From the NCBI GenBank assembly GCA_949592205.1, contig CATIUR010000005.1:27607679-27671678 (forward strand): DNA of 64,000 nt. Reading direction: 5' to 3'. The notes below the pieces were generated by a model. That model was given only the letters and a program-made list of their open reading frames with translations, made no database searches and was not told where the DNA came from. The number at the start of each line of letters is the position of its first letter. Within the stretch, counting starts at the first letter, position 1. Made by a program: the position numbers and the translations under genes. This DNA is from Helichrysum umbraculigerum. Its lineage: Eukaryota; Streptophyta; Magnoliopsida; Asterales; Asteraceae. Positions 36,965-48,272 of this stretch are shown piece after piece.

Positions 36965-37130
36965 TTTTTTTTTTTTGAGAACGGCAAACTTACAATCTAT
37001 AACACGATTATGTACCACCACGAATATTTACAACTCACTGCTTCAAGTGAGGCTTGAACCCCCGACCTCTAAGTTAGAGGGTCTTTCAAATGACTTTAGT
37101 ATCGTTTCTCTTATTCTAAAACACATTGAT
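36965..37130 (-). mobile_element. tRNA-derived SINE
   Basis: On the - strand a box B GGGGGTTCAAGCCTC (37050-37063) follows CTCTAACTTAGAGG, and the element ends in an A-run (T-run at 36965-36976 on +). It shares its head and a TATTCGTGG word with the SINE at 18845. Confidence 0.65.
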
Positions 37131-37501
37131 TTTTTGGTCAATATATCTACCTTTCATACGTAGTACTAATATATGCAAGTAAAGTAGTTTAATACGGAGT
37201 ATGATATGATACAATCACATCAAGATTCATGACCAAAACCGAAACAGATATGTGAAATCTCAAAAAAGAGTAGCACAACCACATAACACAAACCCACCCG
37301 AAAAGGGCCCCTCAAACCAACCCACCCACCCACCACCCATGACTGTAGCAGTGTCAGATTTACAGTCAAAACAAAAGCACACACACCTTGTGATACAAAT
37401 AATTGTTCATGACTTTTATTTCCACAATATATATATATATATCAACTTCAATTCTCATGTGGGCCTCTAATGAATTTTACCTAGCTATTATTAGTTCTAC
37501 C

Positions 37502-37868
37502 TAGGCATGAACAAAAAACCCGAACCCGGAACCGAACCCGAAAAAAAACCCGGAACCGAACCCGGAAAAAACCGGTTTTTTTGAACCCGGTTCGGGTTTT
37601 TTTCGTACCCGCCGGGTACGGAACCAGTTTGGGTTTTCGGATCTCACAATCGGGTTGGGACCGAGTAGGAAGCGGGTCGGGTTGGAAAACCCGGTATAAA
37701 ACCCGGAAAAACCCGGTTTAAAAACCGGTATTCGTGGGTCAAAAACCCGGTTCAGGTCGGGTCGGGTCGGGTAGGTCAACAAACCGGTTTTTCTCCCTTT
37801 GACTAAAACCCGGTTCGGGTTCCGGGTACGGGTCGGGTAGGCCCGAAACCCGGTTTTGTTCACGACTA
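37502..37868. mobile_element. hAT MITE, CCCGG-rich, 367 bp
   Basis: TIRs TAGGCATGAACAAAA / TTTTGTTCACGACTA, perfect 8-bp TSD GTTCTACC (37494-37501 and 37869-37876). AACCCGG/CCGGGTT subterminal words fill most of the element. The ends resemble those of the transposase-bearing hAT at 47206 (TAGGCATGCACAAAA), which could have mobilised it. Confidence 0.92.
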
Positions 37869-38054
37869 GTTCTACCCATTTCAATGAAACTCCAAAAATG
37901 ACACCATGCATGATAACTTTTTTTCTTTTGCCAAGATTCAAGATTTGTAACAAACTAACAATTATCAAAAGAGGACAATACATGTGACTATAAAATACTT
38001 GTATGCTGAAACATCTTTAAGGTGCTATATATTTATCAAATGGGATGCCTCAAG

Positions 38055-38293
38055 CCAAAAGGTGTAGCTTAGTGGTGGAAGCTTGAAAATCTTTAATGGA
38101 GGCTTAAGTTCAATTTTTATGGGTTGCAAATTTGGGGCCAGATCTTAAGCACATAACTTAATTAGTCAGTTTCGGAGGGAATGCCTTTGCAAGAAAATGA
38201 TTACATAACGTCTACCACATAGTGTTCTTAGAGCAGATCGTGTGAGTCGGTCAGCATTGTCGATCGGTTATCAAGGTTTTTGCAAGAAGATAA
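38055..38293 (+). mobile_element. tRNA-derived SINE with 13-bp TSD
   Basis: A 13-bp direct repeat GGGATGCCTCAAG (38042-38054 and 38294-38306) flanks a 239-bp body. The head has a box A TAGCTTAGTGGTGG (38065-38078) and a weak box B GGCTTAAGTTCAA (38101-38113). The 3' part ends GGTTATCAAGG, TTTTTGCAAG. Confidence 0.75.
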
Positions 38294-38606
38294 GGGATGC
38301 CTCAAGTACTATCTTTTCGAATGGTTGGAAATACCTTAACTCGGACACCTGATGTAAAAATGTCATTGTTTACGTAGGGCGATGTACGATATGTAATAAT
38401 AAATGCATCAATGTATATGGGCACCCCATGTTGTCCTTTAAGCACGAATCGATTGTTTTTGTTGATAAATCAATGTTAAGCCAAATGTATGAATACAAGT
38501 CCTTCCAATTTTAGAGTTGGGTGGTCCTTATAATCTGAGAAAATTTAGCTGGCATCTTGGAAGCATGTTTGCTTCACTAGAAGAAACAAAGTACATAGTA
38601 ATACTG

Positions 38607-39016
38607 TAGGTCCTTGACTCAGGATCTATCGAATCGATTATACTCGTGCATAATCCAAGTAATTAACATATTAAACGTTTAAACGAATCATACGAACACA
38701 ATATATCAAAAGCTTTCTGTATATTGATGATTTTCGTATAAGGTTATTACAGAACACATTCACAGAAAATCGCACAACTCACTAGGGTTTCGTCAACCCT
38801 CAAACTGAAACCCTAACGCCCTATTTATACAACATTTAACCTAGCCGACTCTTGCGACACTAGGCTAGTGTCGCAATTGCGACACTGAGCAAGTGTCGCA
38901 GCTCTATACTTATGCTTTTCTATCAGCACTATTTTCACTTTTCATTTACAAACTGATTTTTTACAATTTGACTCGTAACGGACTCTGACCAACTGACTAA
39001 TCTGCACGAACAAATA

Positions 39017-39071
<55 letters not shown>

Positions 39072-39121
39072 CATCTAACTCTAATAACGGAATACACACC
39101 TGAATAAACAAACGACTTACA
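38607..39121 (-). mobile_element. LTR-like segment with TATA box, - strand
   Basis: On the - strand it starts TGTAAGTCG and ends GGACCTACA, with a TATA-type GTATAAATAGGG (38818-38830) and downstream AAACCCTAGTGAG-like leader sequence. Matching 5-bp TSDs were not found, so it may be an old solo LTR or a fragment. Upstream of the TATA lies a compact TGCGACA/TGTCGCA array (38853-38900). A pure TA microsatellite occupies 39019-39070. Confidence 0.4.
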
Positions 39122-41660
39122 GAATGTATAAATTATGAAGTACTGTAATTAATAGTACTATTAGTTTCAAGTTACGGTGATTAATTTGATGTAATGGTCC
39201 AAGTTGAAATGTTTTCCTGTTTTAACCGTTCTATTAGTTATACAACGTAATACTCCTTTATTCATCAAAGTATGGTACAATGTTATAGTTTATTATTTTG
39301 CTTTACCATTTTAGTATTATATTTTTTAGGTAATTTGACTTTTGAAGACTTTTTTTATATTCGTCCTGCTTCATTTTAAAATAAAATAATAAATAATAAA
39401 ATAACAGTGGTGTATGAGTGTATCCGACTCCAACCCAATATGGGCCCAACTAAAACTTATTGAATTATATTATCTTCAGTATGGGTTCAAGTGCAGGCCG
39501 ATCCATCTTTAAGCCAGTCTCGTTTGGGCTCACACTTTCACCCATCGATTTAAAAGAAACCATAAACTGAGAGTCTGAGAGTATGATACTCCGTATGTTT
39601 TTCCTTCATGAAAACATGAATGGTTATATTATTAAAAATCTTAAGTTTTACATGTTACTAATCAGTTTTTACCAGATCACCCATACGTGGCTAGCAGCTA
39701 TTTTTACCTATTAACTCTAGCCTTCGCGAACTTATATTTGTTATTTTAAAGGCTTAAAGCTGGGTCAGAATTTGAAACTTCCAAAAAACATTGACGTGCT
39801 GATATGCTATTTGATCAAGTACTTATTGGTAATTCGTTAGCATTTAACATAACACGAATGACAATAGTTCTTTGGTATGTCATTCTAAACCACTTCTTCA
39901 CCATCAGAATTATTGCGAGTGTATGATTTTGAAAAAGAAAAGAAAAAAAAAAAGAATCATAACTACTAGATGATGGATGGTTGTCAATAATTTGGATCTT
40001 GGACCATAATGACATTAAATACATACCAATGTAACATCTATGTCGGAAACTAATGTGGGAATACTTGTGTCATAGTGATGGCCGGTGTACATATATCTGA
40101 TGTATAGAGGACAATGGTGATACATTCATAAGTCAAAAGGAACCAAGTACTTTGAGTTATGCTGTACTGTTACATCATACTCCAATATTTCGCTACCTAC
40201 ATACTCCGTATTTCAATAACTAAGTCACTACTAAAACCGCCACGAAACGTTCCTTTTTGTAGACAATTGAAAATTTTCATCTTTTTGTATAAGCGACATG
40301 ATATTTAATTAACCACACTACACAATTTTAATTTTTAAGCTATTTAATCTTTTGCAGAAAATTGCCTTCATAAAAACTAAAATTGTGTAGTGTGGGTCCA
40401 CGATGAGAACTATTGTACTTTAAACCATGAATGATTAAGGTATATTCTCTTCATACCATTTTAAATTACTCCCCGTACTATTTTTGAATTAAAAAAGTAT
40501 AAAAAGTATGGAAAAGTACAGAAAAAGTACAGAATGTAAGAAATAGTGATGGAATAAAGTACTGAAAAATTACAGAAAAGTTAATTTAAAAATAAATAAA
40601 TTGTATGAAAAGTAGGAACCATGATTAAATCCTTGTAATCTGTTTTATGTAAAAACATTATATTTTGGGAATGTTTAATACAACAAACTGCACAACTGTT
40701 AAAGCTTACAGTACAAACATATCACAAGACTAATTTGGTGTATGAATCAATTATGGTGTTGTATTTATCACCTCCCTTATATTTTAATTGACTTTAAAGT
40801 TAAAGCGGCTTTTGGTCAAATGGTACTATAGGAAACAAGCATTTAAAGTAGAGTATACAGGAAGTCAAACTAGCTTCTAGTGAAACATATAACTAGAACC
40901 ATAACAATGTAAATATGCAGACATGAGACATGTATAGTACGATGTATGTTATTAATGCAACAAAAACGTAATAATAGTGATAATGTACATATTCTGGCAT
41001 GTGGATAGCATAGCAAACCGATAATGTTACAGGTTAAACGAATAATACGGAGTATACATTTAGGCTGTGTCTTACTGACTCTTGCAATATATTTTCTATT
41101 TGTATTTATCAATGAAGGTATGTACATTCATGAACGATTTTTTATCGGACAGTTTGTCGATTGTAAGTCAGAATGGCAAGCAATCAGGCTTGATCATGAA
41201 ATTAAACAAAAGATAGTAACTGATGATAGTGGTAATTGAGATTTCTTATTTAGTGTCAAAGTGAATAGCAAAGAGATGGAAAGAGGAAAGAAACAGTCTC
41301 TTTGAGTCTTGACATGAGGTTTTTCACTTTTCTCCCTTCTCAGCATTTACACTAATGAAGGACATTCCACATGTGCACAAACACACTTTATATAATTGTA
41401 CAACTTGTTGGAAATTATTGCAGTTTCTAAAAGCCAATAAACTAGGACATACAAATTGTGATCAATTGCTAGCAATTTGCACATATTCACCCATACAAAC
41501 TCGAAGCTCATATTTCCGCTTTCGAAAATGACTGAACTTCACTGATTCATGCTAGATCAGCGCAGATTTATGACGTTATACATAAGTAAAGTTCATGTAG
41601 CGGTTTATTCAGATGTCGGCCAAACCAACCGGTCTACATACGTTGCTACAAATTTTGTTA
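39122..41660. other. 2.5-kb intergenic stretch without recognised genes
   Basis: AT-rich. Short open frames (e.g. 39815-40024, 40870-41127, 41024-41239) show no family motifs. Around 40490-40620 is a low-complexity run of AAAGTACAGAAAA-type words. No TIR/TSD pair was found. Confidence 0.4.
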
Positions 41661-41670
41661 TAAACTTCTA

Positions 41671-42016
41671 GGGTAAATATATTTTGTCGGCATCGTACCC
41701 TCCTTGTTTGTTCCAAGTTAAGCAACCTACCCCTAAAACTCTCAATGTATGCAACAAACCGGTTATTTATGTGCTACAATCTTTACAAAGTATGTTTTTA
41801 CCTGTTACAACCTACAAAATGATGACGTGGCAACCACATCATGTGGCCTAAAAAATGACACGTAAGTAATTTTACCGGTTCTCCCGGTAACCGGTTACCA
41901 TATTGCCGATATCGATACAACATTAACCAGTTTACTGCAGACAATGAGAGTTTTAATGGTATGTTGCTTAACTCGGAACAAACAGGGGGTACGATGCCGA
42001 CAAAATATATTTACCC
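41671..42016. mobile_element. Mutator-type MITE, 346 bp
   Basis: Perfect 30-bp terminal inverted repeats beginning GGGTAAATATATTTTGTCGG and a perfect 9-bp TSD AAACTTCTA (41662-41670 and 42017-42025). The interior has ATGTATGCAAC, CCGGTT and a GACGTGGC core (41824-41831), words shared with the elements at 9002 and 54205. Sharp ends and exact TSD suggest relative youth. Confidence 0.95.
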
Positions 42017-42025
42017 AAACTTCTA

Positions 42026-42569
42026 ATATTCAAGATCTGTTAAATTTAGTGACATGGGAAACAATTTTGGACCATCCTTTCAATGTGAATGATAGAGGCA
42101 TAGAGCTGTACAATAATTTGCAAACAATGAAACAGAAAAGATAAGAAAACACTGTATGAAAAGGTACCACGTAGTTTGCAGTTTCATGTTTTCTGAATAA
42201 TTGGGAAGTTCATCATGACTCATAAATAAGTCAACCACGAGTTCTTCTCCGCACACAAAAATAAATAATCGCTTGTATCAAATCTCAACTCTTATAACAT
42301 ACAGTACATATGTTACAATATATTGTAAAACAAATACTCCCTATAGTAGCTAAATTTATGATATAAGATTTATGACAGTTTTATATAATGCGTAATAGTT
42401 AACAAAAACTCAGTAACATATGTTCCAGCTCATAATAATGTTAATATTTTATGAGGTTATATTTCTATTTCTATTACAGTATCATTTATAAAATATAGAT
42501 TATTTCTAACAAATTGAGCAATTGGATGGTATTGACATACACTACTGGTCTACTACTGCTACTAAATAA
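42026..42569. other. Intergenic, nothing recognised
   Basis: AT-rich, no supportable feature. Confidence 0.45.
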
Positions 42570-42571
42570 TA

Positions 42572-42827
42572 CTACATCCGTCCCATTACAAGTGTCCACT
42601 ATTGACTTTTTGAATTCTTTCTTTTTCAACTTTGACCTTAAATATTTTTATTTGTGTTATATAATACATGATGAAAATTATATCAATGAAAATACATTTA
42701 AAACCGAATTCATTCATATATTTTGCATCAGGTATTATATAACACAAATAAAAATATTTAAGGTCAAAGTTGTAAACAAAAGAATTTCAAAAGTCAATAG
42801 TGGACATTTGTAATGGGACGGATGGAG
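42572..42827. mobile_element. Stowaway-type MITE, near-perfect palindrome
   Basis: 256 bp flanked by TA (42570-42571 and 42828-42829). The arms, starting CTACATCCGTCCCATTACAA and (inverted) CTCCATCCGTCCCATTACAA, pair along almost the whole length (shared AAATATTTTTATTTGTGTTA), leaving a loop of a few tens of bases. Confidence 0.9.
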
Positions 42828-43119
42828 TACTACGTAATAATAATAATAATAAAAATAAAAGAGGTTCACCAACTTTTTGTAACATGCCTTTATTCTAAAT
42901 TTCTAACAAATCCAAAACTCCATGCACCACTCCGTGTTTTACAGATTAATTATACATTAAATTGTCAAACAATCAAGGCATAGAATATTAATTTTGTCCC
43001 GTAATTTCTAAATTAAATTAAATTTAAGTTATGTTAAGTTATTGATAAAATAAATATCTAACTAGCTACTCTAAGTTCATTTAGAGCTAAATATGAGATT
43101 TTCTAATGTATTATTTTAG

Positions 43120-44076
43120 GGTTAATAATTGTTTAATTCCTAAAGTTTCACTTTTTTCCGTTTTAACCACTCAACTTTTTTTTGAATGTTTTAACCACTC
43201 AACTTAGGGTCAATAATGGTTTAATCCATGAACTTTCAATTTGTTTTCGTTTTAACCACTCAACTTTATTTTAAACGTTTTAACCACTCAACTTATGAGT
43301 TGATCATACTTTAACCACTAAAGTTCATTTACCCATTTAAAAAACCCTTTCGTTAACTTATAATGAAAGTTTAGATCGGGATATATAAACTTTGAACTGA
43401 TTTTTTTATCGACTAAGGTTGTCAAGAGAGAGATCTTACCTAGAATCGTTTTTGTATTCACAAGATCAAAATTGTAAGATCAAATCGGGATCGTAAGATC
43501 CTACTCATACATTATGATCTCATAAATGTATATTATAATGCATATAAAAGATTAATTGCATGACAAATAATAAACCTATTAACCTTTTATTGGACAAAAA
43601 TTAACTAATTTATATTTTCTTAACTTATATTCATGTTAAGTAAGATCGGATCGGATCGACTTCGTAAGATCCTATGCTCAAATCGAAATCGTAAGATCTT
43701 ACAATCCCGATTTGATCTTACAATTTCGATCTTGTGAAGACAAAAACGATCATAGGTAAGATCTCTCTCTTGAAACCTTGGTCGATAAAAAATCAGTTCA
43801 AAGTTTATATATCCCGATCTAAACTTTCATTATAAGTTAACGAAAGGGTTTTTTTTAAATGGTTAAGTGAACTTTAGTGGTTAAAATATGGTCAACTCAT
43901 AAGTTGAGTGGTTAAAACGTTTAAAACAAAGTTGAGTGGTTAAAACGAAAACAAATTGAAAGTTCGGGGATTAAACCATTATTGACCCTAAGTTGAGTGG
44001 TTAAAACATTTAAAAAAAGTTGAGTGGTTAAAACGAAAAAAAAGTGAAACTTTATGGATTAAACCATTATTAACCC
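43120..44076. mobile_element. Mutator-type foldback MITE, 957 bp
   Basis: The ends GGGTTAATAATTGTTTAATT / AATGGTTTAATCC...TTAACCC are inverted, with a perfect 9-bp TSD ATTATTTTA (43111-43119 and 44077-44085). Each arm is ~400 bp, with TTTTAACCACTCAACTT repeats outside and TATAAACTTTGAACTGATTT plus AAGATCGGATC-type words inside. Confidence 0.93.
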
Positions 44077-44396
44077 ATTATTTTAAGATCAACTATTTAC
44101 ATGAAAGTTTTTAGCTTAATTAATGCTTTAAAATTAACAAGGTAAACTAAACAATTGCCTTCGGGGCATTTTTTTTTTTATCAAAATTCAAAATTCCGTT
44201 ACATTCTATTTTTTCTTTACTTGATCTTATTACCCTATCATTAGATTTCAAAACCAGTTTAGCACATATATTAAATCTAGTGAAAACCATAAAAATAAAA
44301 TAGAATTGTAGCTCCACCAAATGTTTTTTAACATTTCTTTTCAAACTTTGTTACCGTAATTGTAAATATTATAAAAAGTATAAATGTAAATGTAGA

Positions 44397-45235
44397 GTAA
44401 GGTTCAAATGAGTCCATGATTTTTGAGTGAGACTAAGGGAACCAATGATATTATGCCACATGCACAAAGAGAATGTTTCATACTACAAAACTCATTTACC
44501 CCAAACATCAATTATCTCACAAACAACAAATCGAAAAATCATGAAACTTGCACCATATTTTTCAGCGTTTTATCCTCTTCGATTTGCCGTCCCTCAAGGC
44601 ATACTTTCGATAAAAAAAAATTCGGTTTTTTGGTGGGTTTTATAAATTAATAACACATGTGTTAGTGATTGATTGTATATTTTATTTACGGTTATGGTTA
44701 GGGTTTAGGGTTAGAGTTTAGGGTTAGGATTTAGCAGGGTTCATGGTTTAGGGTTTAGATTTTATGTTTTAGTAGGGTTTAGGGTTTATTAGGGTTTAGG
44801 GTTTAGTATTATTTAGGGTTTAGAGTTTTATAAAGCGTTTAGGGTTTTATAAAGCGTTTAGGGTTTAGGATTTGGGATTTAGGGGTTAGGGTTTAGGGTT
44901 TTGGGGTTTCGGGGAGAAACCCCAAACCCTAAACCCTAACCCTCAAACCCTAAACTCTAAACGCAACACTCTAACACATGTGTTAGTAACATATGAAACC
45001 CACCAAAAAAATGAAAAGAAAAAAAAATTCGTCGGAATTATGCCTTGAGGGATAGCAAATCGAACATGATAAAACGCTGAAAATTATGGTGCAAGTTTCA
45101 TGATTTTTCGATTTGTCATTTGTGAGATAATTGATGTTTGGGGTAAATGAATTTTGTAGTATGGAACATTCTCTTTGTATATGTGGTATTGTTCCCTTAG
45201 TCTCACACAAATTTTTAGTCCTATTTAAACCTCAC
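44397..45235. mobile_element. Inverted-repeat element with telomere-like core (copy 1)
   Basis: The arms of ~280 bp are inverted copies: left GGTTCAAATGAGTC, GAGACTAAGGGAACCAATG, AATTATCTCACAAAC; the right mirrors them. Between them, ~44690-44960 is filled with TTTAGGG/TTAGGG units, then a central GGGGTTTCGGGG-type hairpin (~44903-44923) and CCCTAAA units. The outer ends are decayed and no exact TSD could be fixed (ATGTA-like words on both sides). No ORF. Copy 2 is at 55522-56288. Confidence 0.75.
44690..44960 (+). repeat. Interstitial telomere-like repeats
   Basis: Degenerate TTTAGGG/TTAGGG units (the plant telomere heptamer and variants) run ~215 bp in one orientation, then ~45 bp of CCCTAAA in the other. 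They are enclosed in the arms of a mobile inverted-repeat element, so not a chromosome-fusion scar. Confidence 0.85.
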
Positions 45236-45418
45236 ATGTAATATGAACGTGAATATGTGATGCTAAAAATATCACCCACACTCCAAGTGGGTAATGCTAG
45301 ACTGCTGTCAGTAACCACTTTTCTGCCTCAATCACAACTACCAAAAACTTCCCCAATAAAACCCATTCCATTCCCTCTACTAAATGCTATCATTCCGTCC
45401 TTTTTATCTTTCATTACC

Positions 45419-46588
45419 ATGACCTATTCCACCACCACCACCACCACCCTCCTTCTCCTCCTCCTCATAACCACCACCGCCACCACAACACTCCCCTCCG
45501 ATATCGCCGCCCTCAAATCCATAAAATCAGGAATCATTCCCACAACCATCCCTTCCTACTCTTGCCTAGCCTCATGGAACTTCACTTCAGACCCTTGCTC
45601 AAACCCTCACATCACTCACTTCCTATGTGGTCTCTCATGCTCGGGCAACCGGGTCACCCAACTCACATTTGATCGGGCCGGTTACACCGGAACCCTCTCC
45701 CCACTCATCTCCCAGCTCACCCAACTCATCACAATCGATCTATCCGATAACAAATTCTCCGGCCCAATCCCAATTTCTTTATTCTCACTCCCAAATCTCC
45801 AAACACTCAATCTCCGTTCCAATTCATTCTCGGGTTCAATCCCGCCGTCCATTTCAAATCTCAAATCAATCCAAACACTAGACATTTCACACAACTCATT
45901 ATCCGGATCATTACCAAACACACTAACTTCCCTCCCTTTAACCCGACTCGATTTAAGTTTCAATAAAATCACCGGCCCAATCCCTAAACTCCCAACAAAC
46001 CTACTCGAACTCGCGATCAAATCCAATTCACTCTCTGGCTCCCTCTCAAAATCATCTTTCGACAACCTTAACCAACTCGAAGTTATCGAACTTAGCAACA
46101 ACTCGCTAACCGGAACAATACCCGGTTGGTTCTTCCTCCAACAACCGCTCCAACAGCTCAACTTTGCTAACAACCAATTCACGAGTATCGAGATCCTAAA
46201 ACCGAATATCGACAGCAACCTCATTGCTGTCGATTTAGGATACAACAAAATTGATGGTTACCTATCAGTTAACTTCGCTTCCTACCCGATGTTATCGTCT
46301 TTATCGATACGATATAACAAATTACATGGGCCGATTCCTACGGAGTACAGTAAAAAGACAACATTGAAACGATTGTTTTTGGATGGAAATTATTTAAGTG
46401 GGTTGCCGCCGAAGGCGTTTTTTAGCGGGAAATCATGGGTATCAGGGAGTTTAGGGGACAATTGTTTGAAGAGTTGCCCGGTATCTTCGGAGCTTTGTGT
46501 GAAATCACAGAAACCATCGGCGATTTGCCAGCAAGTAACAAATGCTGCATATGCATCTGTTGGTGGGAAAGTGAAACCAAAGTCGTAG
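45419..46588 (+). CDS. Secreted leucine-rich-repeat protein (no kinase domain)
   Basis: Intronless. The frame is open from 45257, but the ATG at 45419 is preferred because it puts a signal peptide (Thr/Leu-rich run TTLLLLLLITTTATTT) at the N-terminus, giving 389 aa. After it come an LRR N-cap with paired cysteines (SCLASWNF, DPC, CGLSC), about ten plant-type LRRs (LxxLxLxxNxxSGxIP; e.g. LITIDLSDNKFSGPIP, LQTLNLRSNSFSGSIP), and a C-terminal cysteine cluster (NCLKSCPVSSELC). There is no transmembrane helix or kinase, so it is probably an apoplastic protein or truncated receptor-like protein for protein-protein recognition. Codon use is C-rich compared with the other genes. The ligand and exact subfamily are unknown. 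Confidence 0.85.
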   Translation: MTYSTTTTTTLLLLLLITTTATTTLPSDIAALKSIKSGIIPTTIPSYSCLASWNFTSDPCSNPHITHFLCGLSCSGNRVTQLTFDRAGYTGTLSPLISQLTQLITIDLSDNKFSGPIPISLFSLPNLQTLNLRSNSFSGSIPPSISNLKSIQTLDISHNSLSGSLPNTLTSLPLTRLDLSFNKITGPIPKLPTNLLELAIKSNSLSGSLSKSSFDNLNQLEVIELSNNSLTGTIPGWFFLQQPLQQLNFANNQFTSIEILKPNIDSNLIAVDLGYNKIDGYLSVNFASYPMLSSLSIRYNKLHGPIPTEYSKKTTLKRLFLDGNYLSGLPPKAFFSGKSWVSGSLGDNCLKSCPVSSELCVKSQKPSAICQQVTNAAYASVGGKVKPKS

Positions 46589-47197
46589 TGTCAGTCCATG
46601 TTTTCTGTTTGTGTTTTAGTAGAATATTATTTTTTAGTGTTTAGTAATAGATTTTAATAATCTTTATATTTGTACCACACTTGACACGAATATATTTTTA
46701 TTAATTAATTTTGTGGCTACTGATACTTTGATTTTGATTTCTTTATTGTAACCGACTATTATTAAAAAATATTTAATAATGTCTTTTAGTAAATTTAGAT
46801 TACTCCTTTTCCCAAAAATTGAATTGAGTTTTATTACTTTATACCCTCAGATTAGCAAGCAATAGTAAAGGGAGATTCTAGGCTTTAGATATAAAGTATG
46901 TACATTTACAGCGACAAATAAAGTAGTCGGTATGGGTTTCAATAAAAGACGCTAATATGATGTCATGGTCGTTGCAATGGCAATGTTGAGCAGTTTACGA
47001 TGTATGACGTGTGAGAGAAACCGATGAGGGACGACACCAAGGAGATGGAAGCGCATTCGTTGAAACTATATGGGAGTTCGACAAGAAGAGGTGGCAGATC
47101 ATTTCACAGTAGAGTTATGGAAAAGAAATGTGATTTTGAGAGATGAAGTTGTGTTCGATTATTTTGACGAGGAAACCAATATATTCCTTTGAGGGGT
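46589..47197. other. 3' region of the LRR gene and unassigned DNA
   Basis: The first ~170 bp are T-rich with ATTAATT/AATAAT-like polyadenylation signals. From ~46860 to 47190 no gene or element is recognised. Confidence 0.4.
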
Positions 47198-47430
47198 GGT
47201 AGAGTTAGGCATGCACAAAAACCGGTTTTCGGCAAACCCGACCCGACCCGACCCGAAACCGGTTTGGGTCAAACTTGGGCAAAACCGGTTTGGCCCAAAA
47301 CCGGTTCGGGTTCAACCCGATTTGGGCATCCCAACCCGACTCAACCCGGTTTGGGTAGGGTCCAAACCTGTTCGGGTTCAAAACCGGTTTCAAACCGGTT
47401 TTTTTTTATAAAAATCGTATTTTCGCTCGC

Positions 47431-48272
47431 GCGTTAAGCGTTTTAAGGAAAAGCAACGTTTGGGCCAAATTTTTTTCATTAACTTTGTAGAACATTAGTA
47501 ATGGAAACATAATTGATCAATAAAATAACCGAAAGGCTTCTAAATCTCCTTAAAAATATTATTGAATCCGAAATTTCTATATAATTAATAAACTTCGAGC
47601 GTTAAGCGTTTTAATGAAAAACAACGTTTGGGCCAAATTTTTTTCATTAACTTTGTAGAACATTAGTAATGGAAACATAATTGATCAATAACATAACCGA
47701 AAGGCTTCTAAATCTCCTTAAAAATATTATTGAATCCGAAAATTCTATATAATTCATAAACTTTGAGCGTTAAGAGTTTTAATGAAAAGCAACGTTTGGG
47801 CCAAATTTTTTTCATTAACTTTGTAGAACATTAGTAATGAAAACATAATTGATCAATAACATAACCAAAAGGCTTCTAAATCTCCTTAAAATATTATTGA
47901 ATCCGAAAATTCTATATAATTCATAAACGTTCGAGCGTTAAGCGTTTTAATGACAAGCAACGTTTGGGCCAAATTTTTTTCATTAACTTTGTAGAACATT
48001 AGTAATGGAAACATAATTGATCAATAACATAACCAAAAGGCTTCTAAATCTCCTTAAAAATATTATTGAATCCGAAAATTCTATATAATTCATAAACGTT
48101 CGAGCGTCAAGCGTTTTAATGAAAAGCAACGTTTGGGCTAAATTTTTTTCATTAACTTTGTAGAACATTAGTAATGGAAACATAATTGATCAATAACATA
48201 ACCAAAAGGCTTCTAAATTTCCTTAAAAATATTATTGAATCCGAAAATGCTATATAATTCAAAGTGAGTTGA
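47431..48272. repeat. 168-bp tandem array, five units, inside the hAT element
   Basis: Units begin GCGTTAAGCGTTTTAA at 47431, 47599, 47767, 47935 and 48104 (periods 168, 168, 168, 169). They contain CAACGTTTGGGCCAAATTTT and GTAGAACATTAGTAATGGAA and differ by only a few bases. A diverged sixth partial copy lies at ~48410-48530, next to the transposase stop, marking the array's likely source. Confidence 0.93.

Noticed and set aside
37501..37983. 160-codon frame with repeated PTR/NPT words on the - strand
   Set aside because: Most of it is the CCCGG-rich repeat of the hAT MITE at 37502-37868; low-complexity translation, no protein family.
39019..39070. TA-rich runs here and at 26804-26841 and 23440-23490 as regulatory sites
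   Set aside because: Simple microsatellites within or beside repeats; nothing supports a regulatory role.
44690..44960. Telomere or chromosome-end fusion
   Set aside because: The repeats are degenerate, bounded by mobile-element arms, and a second copy exists at 55798-56030.
45682..46248. 188-codon open frame on the - strand
   Set aside because: Antisense shadow of the LRR gene; codon-periodic LRR sequence explains its openness.
47431..48272. CRISPR-like regular repeats
   Set aside because: Units are contiguous 168-bp tandem copies without unique spacers, in a eukaryotic transposon.
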